A stretch of DNA of 10,898 nucleotides, taken from assembly GCA_011046055.1 (NCBI GenBank), contig DSBN01000391.1, forward strand, positions 1-10,898, written 5' to 3'. This stretch comes from Sediminispirochaeta sp. Lineage in GTDB: Bacteria; Spirochaetota; Spirochaetia; DSM-16054; Sediminispirochaetaceae. The notes beneath the pieces are model-generated. The model searched no databases, was not told the DNA's origin, and saw only the letters and a program-made list of their open reading frames with translations. Position numbers and translations under genes: made by a program. Below are positions 1-9,082 of the stretch, piece by piece; within the stretch, counting starts at the first letter, position 1, and each line of letters opens with the position of its first letter.

Positions 1-638
1 ATCCCTACCCTTTATCGACCGTCAAGAATTCGCCGGCAGCAGCGCGATCCTCCGGGACTTGCGGCCCCTCTTCGAGCTCAACACCGTCGAGTACAGCTAC
101 AAAAGCGTCTTTCCCTACGATTTCATCCCCGAGGCTACCGATATCTCCAGGGCCTACGCCAAGTTTGTCCGCCGTGAAGAGCTGACCCGTCAGGAACAGG
201 AGGCCGCCGAGCTCTACCGGCTCTGCGCCGAGGCGGGGATCAGGATATGGAGCGGCGACTATCCCTTTGTGGTCATCACCAGCCGGGTCAAAGGAGGCTA
301 CCAGCTGGCCGGGAGCCGCTGGAGCTCCCTCGACGGAGGGGCGAGTCCGATCAAGGTAAATCCAAGCTTGAACACCATAGAAATAGAGCTGCCCCCGGCG
401 ACGATCACCTCCTTCGTCATCCGGGACGAGACCAGCGATGAGTACCCCTATCCGGATCTCAGAGTTGACGCCGAAAGCTGGAAAAAAATCACCGGCTACG
501 TCGAAGAAAAGATCCGCCAGAAAGTCATCGAAGACGGAATACTGCGCAAGACCGAAGAGCTCAACAGAGAGGCTCTGCGGCGAATTCTCAAAGAGGCGGG
601 TTGGAAAAATATAGTCTTTACCGGTTCTGGCAACGAGC

Positions 639-3155
<2,517 letters not shown>

Positions 3156-3160
3156 CGGCA

Positions 3161-3165
3161 CCTCC
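3161..3165 (-). promoter_or_regulatory. Shine-Dalgarno deciding the hybrid kinase start
   Basis: On the minus strand GGAGG lies five bases before a GTG at 3153-3155. It sits inside the first codons of the longer alternative frame that starts with TTG at 3165-3167. The TTG itself has no upstream Shine-Dalgarno outside the end of the preceding gene, so GTG is the preferred start. Confidence 0.6.
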
Positions 3166-3167
3166 AA

Positions 3168-4448
3168 TTAGAATGAGGGAGCCATCACCTCGGCGGTTTT
3201 GCGTAGAATCGCCGCGGGCTTCAGGGGTTTGGTCAAATAGCTCTTTATTCCGTAGCTCACCGCCTTGAGGACCGTCTCTTTTTTGGAGAGCGCGGAAAAC
3301 ACAATGACCGGCAGCTCGTCGCCGCTCTTTTTCAGATGCTCCAAGACTTGAAAACCGTTCATCTCCGGCATCATCAGATCGAGAAAGGCCAACGAAAAGT
3401 CGTGATGTTCTCTGTCTTCGACAAACTCCTTGCCGTTCTCGTACACGGTGACCTTCCACTTGGTCTCGGCAAAGACCGTCCGCAGCAGCTCTTGGATGAC
3501 CACGTCGTCGTCTACGATGGCCACCTCAGCTTCCCGGTTGAACAGCATCGCTCCGTGGCTCTCGGACTCGGCCTTCCGCTCCTCGGGGCTCAATTCGGAG
3601 GAGTCGAAGCGCAGCTGAATCGTCTCCTCTTTTTCCGTACTGGGGGCACTGGTCTTCAGCAGTCTCTCACGAACCACCTCGTCGTGGGCAATTGAGTCGG
3701 CTTTCAAGCCCAGTACCGAATCCATCGCCTTTTCTAAATTGTCGTAGACACCGATACCGCCGAAGTCTTCGCTCTTTTCCACCAGCTCGGTCACGGCCTT
3801 GTTGCTGGTCAGAATCTTGATAAACTTGGCATTGGGCTGAGCGTGGTTGGTGATAATTTCCAGCAGGGCATGAAGTTTCCAATGGTGTTCACGAGGAAAC
3901 TCCAGACTGGACATCATCAGCAGCACCCGGGGCTTGCGCACATCGTAAAGTTCCAGGAGTTCGTTGATCTTGTACTGCAGCTGCTCGATTTTTTCGGTAT
4001 TCAAGCCCTGGGCTATCTCAATGAACAGGATATTTTCATTGAAGTGCGCTTCAATAACGCAGGGGGTGGAGTCGATTTTCAGTTCAACCCCCATCAGAGC
4101 GGAGATCGCCTTGAGCAGCTGCTCCATTTTGAGCGGCTTGGATATGATCTTCTTCACATTGTACTTCGCCAGCTCCACCACCTTCTGCCGGTCGATTTTG
4201 GTGGTGACCATCAGCACCGGTACATCCGCAACGTTTCGGTTTTTGTGCTTCTCCTCCAGCAGCTCAATGCTGCTTTTGCGGGAGAGGTAGTAGTCCATAA
4301 TGATCAGATCGGGCATGGCGTTGCGCATCTTGACCGACCCATCCAGTCCGTTGGACCCTTGGATCACCTCAAATCCATAGGACGAAAGCTTTTTGGTCAG
4401 ATAATTCCGAAACAGGGGCGACTCTTCGATCACCAGAATCTTTTTCAT
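3168..4448 (-). CDS. dual response-regulator protein, REC - STAS-like - REC
   Basis: 426-residue protein with receiver domains at both ends and no DNA-binding domain. REC1 (1-120) has an acidic pair Glu8/Glu9, acceptor Asp52 (LIIMDYYL) and Lys104 (ISKPLK). REC2 (about 305-425) has Asp313-315, acceptor Asp357 (AFLDLMMPEMNG), Ser385 and Lys407 (LTKPLK). The middle (about 128-250) has a central hydrophobic strand 'RVLLMMSSLEF', a long helix, 'KFIKILTSN' and a final 'IGVYDNLEKAMDSVLG'. That order resembles a STAS/anti-sigma-antagonist fold, which is an inference and not a firm family match. A charged linker (about 255-305) precedes REC2. The start is ATG with GGAG seven bases upstream. The gene lies directly before the hybrid kinase, so it is the likely phosphorelay partner. 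Output is probably through protein contacts and not DNA binding. Confidence 0.9.
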   Translation of the reverse strand: MKKILVIEESPLFRNYLTKKLSSYGFEVIQGSNGLDGSVKMRNAMPDLIIMDYYLSRKSSIELLEEKHKNRNVADVPVLMVTTKIDRQKVVELAKYNVKKIISKPLKMEQLLKAISALMGVELKIDSTPCVIEAHFNENILFIEIAQGLNTEKIEQLQYKINELLELYDVRKPRVLLMMSSLEFPREHHWKLHALLEIITNHAQPNAKFIKILTSNKAVTELVEKSEDFGGIGVYDNLEKAMDSVLGLKADSIAHDEVVRERLLKTSAPSTEKEETIQLRFDSSELSPEERKAESESHGAMLFNREAEVAIVDDDVVIQELLRTVFAETKWKVTVYENGKEFVEDREHHDFSLAFLDLMMPEMNGFQVLEHLKKSGDELPVIVFSALSKKETVLKAVSYGIKSYLTKPLKPAAILRKTAEVMAPSF

Positions 4449-4473
4449 ATCTCCACTCCGAGTTTACTTTTTG

Positions 4474-4502
4474 GCCTCCCCCGTCTCGAGGCGGAGAGAG
4501 GC
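4474..4502 (-). other. intercistronic hairpin between kinase-family gene and REC-STAS-REC gene
   Basis: In the 53-base gap, arms at 4494-4502 and 4474-4482 can pair over nine positions (two of them G-U) around an 11-base loop that contains CTCGAG. On the minus strand the stem is followed by CAAAAAG, not a U tract, so it does not look like an intrinsic terminator. It might act as an mRNA processing or stability element separating the synthetase half of the operon from the signalling half. Confidence 0.35.
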
Positions 4503-4990
4503 TAAAACTTGTAGCCGATCTTCCGCAGCAGATCCCGACGGCCCTGCTGGTCGGCTTCGGTCTCCACTCCTTTGGGCGAGTATCCGTCCACCACTCCGAC
4601 GATCCCCCGTCCCTGCTCGGTCTGGGCCACCAGGATCTGCAGGGGGTTGGCGGTGGCGGCGTAGATGCGGGCTACCTCCTGGCAGTTCTTGACCTGATTG
4701 AGGATGTTGATGGGGTAGGCGTTGCGCAGGATCAAGAAAAAGCTGTGCCCCGCCCCCACTTTTTGGGCGCACTGCACCGCTTCATTCACGAGCTTCTCAT
4801 CGTTCCCGCCGGTGCGAATCAAGGCCGGGCCGGAAGCCTCGCAGAAAGCCAAGCCGTACTCAATACCGGGCATAGCCGTCACCACTATCTCCGAGAGATC
4901 CTCCACCGTCTTGATGAAGTGGGACTGGCCGACGATGATGTTGGCGTCCTCCTCCCACTCGAGTTGTACCGCTTCCAACTTCATTTCCAT
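4502..4990 (-). CDS. adenosine-specific kinase family protein (PF04008)
   Basis: 162 residues, the usual full length for the Adenosine_kin/DUF355 family. Conserved blocks are easy to see: 'AFCEASGPALIRTGGND' (48-64), 'GAGHSFFLILRNAYPINILN' (79-98), 'EVARIYAATANPLQILVAQT' (105-124), 'GRGIVGVVDG' (127-136) and the terminal 'LRKIGYKF'. Structural work on an archaeal member suggested adenosine binding and phosphorylation, but the family's physiological role is poorly established. Expected to be a soluble cytosolic enzyme. ATG at 4988-4990 is preceded by a strong GGAGGAG and begins one base after the pheT stop (TGATATG), so translation is probably coupled to pheT. A second ATG two codons on is a less likely start. 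Identity of the family is secure; the substrate is not shown by the sequence. Confidence 0.92.
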   Translation of the reverse strand: MEMKLEAVQLEWEEDANIIVGQSHFIKTVEDLSEIVVTAMPGIEYGLAFCEASGPALIRTGGNDEKLVNEAVQCAQKVGAGHSFFLILRNAYPINILNQVKNCQEVARIYAATANPLQILVAQTEQGRGIVGVVDGYSPKGVETEADQQGRRDLLRKIGYKF

Positions 4991-4991
4991 A

Positions 4992-6692
4992 TCACTCCTC
5001 CAAGCTTATGGTATCGAGATCGATTTCGCAACAGGTACAGGGCATCTGGACCCCCCAGTTTTCCAAGACCCGTGGGTGTACCTCGCCGAACATACCCGCC
5101 GACTGGTCGCGGTAGAGAATTCGAGCCGCCCGCCCCGGAATGAACCGCGGATCATCCAGCTCTTCCAGTCGGTAGTCCCGGGAGAGGTAGTAAAAAATCG
5201 CCGAGACGTGGGCCGAGACCTCGTTGAATCCCACCTCGCCGTCGGAGGAGAGAAAGCCCAGACTGTTGCGGGTCACCGTCCCGGAGTTGTCCGCATCGTG
5301 GAGGTAGGCGATCTTACCGATCTCGAAAATGTGGTGCGGGTAGACCGCGTGGGCCGAGACGCTCTCGCTGTGCAGTAGGTTGGGCATGATCGACGCCCGG
5401 ACGAACTCGTAGTTCTCGGTCATTGGGTTTTCGATCTGGATGAACTCTTCCCCGGAGAGTTCCATCTTGTCGATAAAGTCCCGCTTCGAACCGAGGTAGT
5501 TGTACATCATCTCCTGAAAACCCATCCCGATCATAATGTCCCGAACCTTGCGGGCGAACTCCTCCTCGGCGGTGAGCCGTCCCGGGGTAAAATCCGAGGG
5601 CATGATCGGCTCGAAACGGTCCATCCCGTGGCCGATCATGATATCCTCGATAATATCCACCTCGTGGAGAAAGTCGTTTCGGTAGGGAGGAACCGTGACG
5701 GTAATTTTCTCCTCCCCTTCGGCACGGACCCCCATCTTTTGCAGGGCCTCCTTGGCCTGGGCGGGGCTGAAATCGACGCCGAGCATCTTCCGAGCCCGGT
5801 CCAGCTCCAGCTCCACCGGCTGCTGGAAGTAGAAGGGGCTGACGATCTCGCCGCCGAACTCGGTTTCATAGGGGTAGACGATCTTCACCGGCAGTATCTC
5901 GAATCCCGCGTCGGCCAGGTCGCAGGCGACGATATTGGCGGTTAGGATTAGGTCTCGCAGCTCCGTTCCAGTCATTTCGATAAAAATATTCTCATCCCCC
6001 ACCTTCACCGCACCGGTGTAGGCGCTGTTGATCACCGGGGGGAAACTGAGGGCCTCGCCCTTGGCATCCTCCAGGTAGGGATAAGTGCTGAAATCGGCGA
6101 CGATGTGCCCGTATTCACGGCCCTTGGGGTGTTCGGTGGTCATCTGCCGGAGGCTGAGCTTCTCCTCCATCTGCAGGGGGACGAACTTGGTCTCGTCGGG
6201 GTCCGCCGCCCGGTAGGTGATCGGGTAGGTGAGCAGGTCGCTGCGAAAGACCCCGATGGCAATGGAGCGCCGTTTGCGCCCGAAGTTCCAGCAGAGCTTC
6301 TCCTGGGTCTGGATAATATCCTTGAGGGTGGCCTCGTCGATAGCCCGCCCCCGCGCCGCCAGGGCGACCTCGTAGGGCCGCACATCCTTGACCGAAGGGT
6401 CGATCTTCACCACTCGGTCTCCGTAGTCCTGCTCCTTGTCGGCGGTGGAGAAGAAGTCGTATTGGGGGACCTCGCCGGTCTTGTAGACCCGCAGCTGCCG
6501 GCCAACGCCGGCGGTGGACCAGAGGTCCGGTCGGTTGGTGTCGTTGAGCTCGATCTTCAACTCGCTGCTGCTCTCATCTTTGTCGTCGAGCTCGCCCTTG
6601 GCCACCGTGAGCATCTCCTCGAGCTCGTGGTCGCCGTATTTTTTACCCGCGTATTTGTACAGGGCATCTTGAAAAACTTCAATCTTCGGCAT
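4992..6692 (-). CDS. pheT: phenylalanine--tRNA ligase beta subunit, archaeal/eukaryotic type
   Basis: 566 residues, matching the short archaeal/eukaryotic-type beta subunit and not the roughly 800-residue bacterial form. No N-terminal EMAP/tRNA-binding domain and no C-terminal ferredoxin-fold anticodon-binding domain are seen. In order: N-terminal 'ELNDTNRPDLWSTAGVGRQL', the B3/B4 region with 'GRKRRSIAIGVFRSDLLTYPITYRA' signature elements (first part GRKRRSIAIGVF), the B5 domain around 'ITVTVPPYRNDFLHEVDIIE', and the catalytic-like module with 'IQIENPMTENYEFVRASIMP'. It pairs with PheS as an (alpha-beta)2 enzyme charging tRNA-Phe in the cytosol. ATG at 6690-6692 has GAGGAGGAA eight bases upstream and begins one base after the pheS stop (TAGTATG). 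The C-terminus has a CTCC cysteine cluster shortly before the end, of unknown meaning. Confidence 0.95.
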   Translation of the reverse strand: MPKIEVFQDALYKYAGKKYGDHELEEMLTVAKGELDDKDESSSELKIELNDTNRPDLWSTAGVGRQLRVYKTGEVPQYDFFSTADKEQDYGDRVVKIDPSVKDVRPYEVALAARGRAIDEATLKDIIQTQEKLCWNFGRKRRSIAIGVFRSDLLTYPITYRAADPDETKFVPLQMEEKLSLRQMTTEHPKGREYGHIVADFSTYPYLEDAKGEALSFPPVINSAYTGAVKVGDENIFIEMTGTELRDLILTANIVACDLADAGFEILPVKIVYPYETEFGGEIVSPFYFQQPVELELDRARKMLGVDFSPAQAKEALQKMGVRAEGEEKITVTVPPYRNDFLHEVDIIEDIMIGHGMDRFEPIMPSDFTPGRLTAEEEFARKVRDIMIGMGFQEMMYNYLGSKRDFIDKMELSGEEFIQIENPMTENYEFVRASIMPNLLHSESVSAHAVYPHHIFEIGKIAYLHDADNSGTVTRNSLGFLSSDGEVGFNEVSAHVSAIFYYLSRDYRLEELDDPRFIPGRAARILYRDQSAGMFGEVHPRVLENWGVQMPCTCCEIDLDTISLEE

Positions 6693-6693
6693 A

Positions 6694-8235
6694 CTACTGA
6701 TTCCTCCTCAGCCGCACGTTTTCGATGTTGGGGGAGAAGAGCTCCCGCAGGTCGTTCAGCCCCAGGTGCATCAACGCCATTCGGTCGATGCCCAAGCCCC
6801 AGGCCAGGACCGGCACATCCACCCCCAGAGATTTGGAGACCTCCGGTCGGAATATTCCACTGCCTCCCAGCTCGAACCACCCGAGTTCGGGGTGCTTGAT
6901 ATGGACCTCGATAGAGGGCTCGGTGAAGGGGAAGTAGCCGGGGACGTACTTCACCTCCTCGGCCCCGGCGATCTCCTCGGCGAACATCTTCAACAGGCCC
7001 AAAAGGGTCCGGAGGTTCACCTCTTCGCCCAGCACGATTCCCTCGGTCTGGTAAAAGTCCGCCCCCTGGGTGGCATCCACCTGGTCGTAGCGAAAGCAGC
7101 GGACCACTCCGAAGTACTTGCCCGGTACCTTGGCCTGGGGCAGCTGTTTGGCCGACAGCACCGTACCCTGGCTGCGCAGAACCTGCCGCCGGGTGAAGTT
7201 TCGATCAAAGCTGTAGCCCCAACCCCGGCTGCCGGTGGTCCAGCCGTTTTCGTGGGCCGCCGCCACCTGGTCCAGGTAGGGCTGCTCGATCTCCTTGGCG
7301 TGGCTGGGATTTTTCACGTAGTAGACGTCGTGGATGTCCCGGGCGCTGTGGAACTGGGGCATGAACAGGGCGTCCCCGTTCCAGAACTCCGTCTCTACCA
7401 GCGGACCGTCGAACTCCTCGAAGCCAAGACTGCTCAGCTTGTCCTTGACCCAGTGCAGATACTCGCCGTAGGGATTGCGGCGGCCTAGGAGCACCCGGTT
7501 CGGCGGAGACTGGATGTTGTAGGCGCGAAAGCTCTTGTTCTTCCAAGCGCCGGTGGAGAGCAGCTCCGGGCTCAACGCCCCGATCTCCTCTCCGGTCATA
7601 CCGGCGGCGATCAGCGCCTCCCGGGCGGCCGCGCCGTTCGGGCTCAGACGGTAGACTATCTCCTCGCGGTCGGCGGTCTTGAAGGGAACTCCCGAAGCTC
7701 CGCGCTTCTTGCTGATTTTGCCGATAGCCTGTTGCTCCTCCGAGCTCAGGTCTGATCCTTCGAGCTCACCATTTTTCTGAGCCCTCTCCAACAGCGAACG
7801 GACCGTTTTCATCCGCTCCGAGGCTCCCTCTCCGGTAGAGGAGACGTTTTTCTCCGCATCCATGCTGAGGACTCCTTCCTTGGAGAGCTGTCCGTAGGCC
7901 GAGCCGACATCGCGGTTCTCGAGGCCCAGCCGCCGTGCCAGCTCGGGCATTTTCATCGGTCCCTCTTGCTCCAGAACCTCGACTATTCTCTCTTCGGGGG
8001 TCCCCTTCTCGGCGTAGGATCTTCCCAGTTCAGTCAACTCGTAGACCACCCGCTCGCTGCGGCGCGCCTCTTCGATAAACCCCTTGGCCGCCAGCCAGCT
8101 AAAAGCCTGGTTGCACTGTCCGATGTTAAATGAGAGCTCCATCACCAGTCGCTCCGTGTCGAACTCTTCACCAGGTTTTACGTGTCGAAGGGTTTTTACC
8201 TCCAGCGGGTGTAAGCTTTTTACGTCAAGATCCAT
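6694..8235 (-). CDS. pheS: phenylalanine--tRNA ligase alpha subunit, archaeal/eukaryotic type
   Basis: 513 residues. The N-terminal ~210 residues have winged-helix character (e.g. 'VMELSFNIGQCNQAFSWLAAKGFI' region, 31-54), as in archaeal/eukaryotic PheS. Bacterial PheS has a coiled coil there. The class II core follows: motif 1 region about 254-275 ('NPYGEYLHWVKDKLSSLGFEE' area), motif 2 'RCFRYDQVDATQGADFYQTEG' area (379-399, Arg382), and motif 3 'WGLGIDRMALMHLGL' with Arg485. ATG at 8233-8235 is chosen because GAGG lies six bases upstream and the protein begins in family register. An upstream in-frame extension to 8346 would add an Arg-rich, non-homologous tail and would run across the promoter. 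First gene of the operon. Departures from the archaeal pattern include FHSARD (Pro of HPARD replaced) and VLRSQGT where archaeal enzymes have LRTHTT. Confidence 0.95.
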   Translation of the reverse strand: MDLDVKSLHPLEVKTLRHVKPGEEFDTERLVMELSFNIGQCNQAFSWLAAKGFIEEARRSERVVYELTELGRSYAEKGTPEERIVEVLEQEGPMKMPELARRLGLENRDVGSAYGQLSKEGVLSMDAEKNVSSTGEGASERMKTVRSLLERAQKNGELEGSDLSSEEQQAIGKISKKRGASGVPFKTADREEIVYRLSPNGAAAREALIAAGMTGEEIGALSPELLSTGAWKNKSFRAYNIQSPPNRVLLGRRNPYGEYLHWVKDKLSSLGFEEFDGPLVETEFWNGDALFMPQFHSARDIHDVYYVKNPSHAKEIEQPYLDQVAAAHENGWTTGSRGWGYSFDRNFTRRQVLRSQGTVLSAKQLPQAKVPGKYFGVVRCFRYDQVDATQGADFYQTEGIVLGEEVNLRTLLGLLKMFAEEIAGAEEVKYVPGYFPFTEPSIEVHIKHPELGWFELGGSGIFRPEVSKSLGVDVPVLAWGLGIDRMALMHLGLNDLRELFSPNIENVRLRRNQ

Positions 8236-8284
8236 AGCCTTCCTCTCTCCGTGAACTCTGTTCTTATTTGTAAGTACGTAAGTA

Positions 8285-8313
8285 ATTCTATTATTGGTAC
8301 ATAGAATTGACAA
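8285..8313 (-). promoter_or_regulatory. sigma70-type promoter for the pheS operon
   Basis: On the minus strand TTGTCA (8308-8313) and TAGAAT (8285-8290) each match the consensus in five of six positions and are separated by exactly 17 bases. The predicted start is near 8278, giving a leader of roughly 43 bases before the pheS ATG. That is too short for a T-box or a leader-peptide attenuator, and none is seen. Two GTAAGTA repeats (plus strand 8270-8276 and 8278-8284) straddle the predicted start and could be an operator. Confidence 0.65.
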
Positions 8314-8331
8314 GAATGTAAAGGGTCTTCT

Positions 8332-8341
8332 TCGGCGCCTT
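8332..8341 (+). repeat. left copy of flanking 10-bp direct repeat
   Basis: TCGGCGCCTT, identical to 8482-8491 and in the same orientation. The GGCGCC core is self-complementary, but the TC and TT flanks show that the repeat is direct and not inverted. It abuts the terminal inverted repeat of the 140-bp element. Confidence 0.65.
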
Positions 8342-8344
8342 AGC

Positions 8345-8386
8345 AATTCTCAGTTTGGAAGTCTTCTGACTTCCAAACTGAGAATT
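8345..8386. repeat. 19-bp perfect inverted repeat (hairpin 1)
   Basis: AATTCTCAGTTTGGAAGTC at 8345-8363 is perfectly complementary to 8368-8386 around a TTCT loop. With a one-base bulge the stem extends three more pairs to 8342/8390. It forms the left third of the 140-bp element; its outer bases are part of the element's left terminal repeat. Confidence 0.9.
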
Positions 8387-8432
8387 TGCTTCATTTACTT
8401 AGGTAAAATTTCATTTTCTAACGGTTTGAGGC

Positions 8433-8476
8433 ATTCTCATTTTGAAGTGTTGAGGTCAACACTTCAAAATGAGAAT
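8433..8476. repeat. 21-bp perfect inverted repeat (hairpin 2)
   Basis: The arm 8433-8453, beginning ATTCTCATTTTGAAG, is perfectly complementary to 8456-8476 with GG between them, so the 44 bases are an almost complete palindrome. The arm resembles that of hairpin 1 (ATTCTCA, then TTTG, then AAGT), so the two hairpins are probably related by descent. Between them a minor 5-bp stem, TTTAC/GTAAA (8394-8407), can also form. Confidence 0.9.
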
Positions 8477-8481
8477 TGCTG

Positions 8482-8491
8482 TCGGCGCCTT
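8482..8491 (+). repeat. right copy of flanking 10-bp direct repeat
   Basis: TCGGCGCCTT, matching 8332-8341 exactly. The match ends at both sides (preceding base T versus G, following base A versus C), so the repeat is bounded as a target-site duplication would be. Confidence 0.65.
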
Positions 8492-8526
8492 CTTCACACT
8501 TTGGCATTCCTGCTTGGAGAAAAAAA

Positions 8527-8555
8527 TTGACTCAAAGCACATCCATGTATATAAT
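8527..8555 (+). promoter_or_regulatory. near-consensus promoter for the antitoxin-toxin operon
   Basis: TTGACT (8527-8532) and a perfect TATAAT (8550-8555) are separated by 17 bases. The expected start point, six to seven bases after the -10 box, is 8561-8562, the antitoxin ATG itself. ATCCATG occurs twice (8541-8547 and 8558-8564) on either side of the -10 box. Such paired short repeats suit a ribbon-helix-helix autorepressor, though the operator role is inference. Confidence 0.75.
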
Positions 8556-8561
8556 GTATCC

Positions 8562-8798
8562 ATGCAAAAGATGCAGATTTTATTTCCCGAACCCCAATTG
8601 GCGCAACTGAGAAGGATAGCATCCTCCCAGGATCGTCCAGTGAGCGAGCTGGTACGGCTGGCCGTCGATTTCTGGCTCTCCCGTTATGGTGCCGGCGACT
8701 CCGGTACGGTATCTGAGCAGCCCCCCGTCTACAGCTGCGGCGAGGTCCTTAAAACCTCGCAGGAGCTCCGCGATACCGCCTATAGCGACCAGGTTTAG
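8562..8798 (+). CDS. ribbon-helix-helix antitoxin of a VapBC-type module
   Basis: 78 residues. The N-terminal half has RHH/CopG character: a short strand (MQILFP, about 4-9), helix 1 (QLAQLRRIASSQ, 12-23) and helix 2 beginning PVSELVRLAVDFWLSRY (26-42). The strand would bind DNA as a dimer. The C-terminal tail (about 45-78) is polar and probably wraps the toxin. ATG at 8562 is chosen as it opens the RHH strand and coincides with the predicted transcription start; the frame is open further upstream to 8469, but that part overlaps the promoter and the palindromic element. A second ATG at 8571 is possible. No Shine-Dalgarno is present. Two bases separate its stop from the toxin ATG. Expected to repress its own promoter and neutralise the PIN toxin, whose gene is broken here. 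Confidence 0.82.
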   Translation: MQKMQILFPEPQLAQLRRIASSQDRPVSELVRLAVDFWLSRYGAGDSGTVSEQPPVYSCGEVLKTSQELRDTAYSDQV

Positions 8799-9082
8799 CT
8801 ATGAGAAGTATAGACACCAATATTCTTCTGTACGCGATCAACAGCGACTGCCCCGAGCACAAGGCCAGCCTCAAATTCATAGGGCACGCACTGGAAGAGC
8901 CTCTTTCCTGGATTATCGCCGACCAGGTTTGGTTTGAGCTCTATAGGCTTCTGCGAAACCAAGTGGTACTGAGCAGACCGCTCAGCGCTGCAGAGGCTGT
9001 CGACACGATCCAGTGGTACCGATACAGATCAGGGTGGCTGAGCTGCGCATGGGAGCCGAATATGATGGATACTCTCCTCCCC

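Larger units (their letters stand above)
8342..8481. mobile_element. 140-bp MITE-like palindromic element with 10-bp flanking direct repeat
   Basis: AT-rich, non-coding element in the divergent pheS/antitoxin spacer. Its ends carry an 11-base perfect inverted repeat: AGCAATTCTCA at 8342-8352 and its complement at 8470-8480. Pairing continues, imperfectly, a few bases further (GTTTG versus TTTTG). TCGGCGCCTT occurs at 8332-8341 and at 8482-8491, exactly abutting the two ends in direct orientation, as expected of a 10-bp target-site duplication. Inside are two long palindromes and a small one (listed separately). No reading frame of note, so mobility would need a transposase in trans. The transposase family cannot be named from this window; 9-10 bp duplications occur in several IS families, including IS4-like ones. 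A fixed regulatory or terminator structure is the main alternative. Confidence 0.7.

Noticed and set aside
4474..4502. The hairpin after the adenosine-specific kinase family gene as an intrinsic terminator
   Set aside because: The stem has G-U pairs and a wide loop and is followed by A, not U, on the transcribed strand; kept only as a possible processing structure.
8307..8312. A perfect TTGACA on the plus strand
   Set aside because: No -10-like sequence follows at 16-18 bases; it is a by-product of the minus-strand -35 box of pheS.
8236..8346. An extended pheS start adding 37 residues
   Set aside because: The extension is Arg-rich and unlike the family, crosses the promoter, and lacks a ribosome site; ATG at 8235 has one.
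8332..8491. CRISPR-like repeat array
   Set aside because: Only two flanking copies and two unequal palindromes are present; there is no regular repeat-spacer pattern.
8469..8561. An extended antitoxin start at 8469
   Set aside because: The extra residues are coded by the palindromic element and the promoter; the RHH strand begins at the ATG at 8562.
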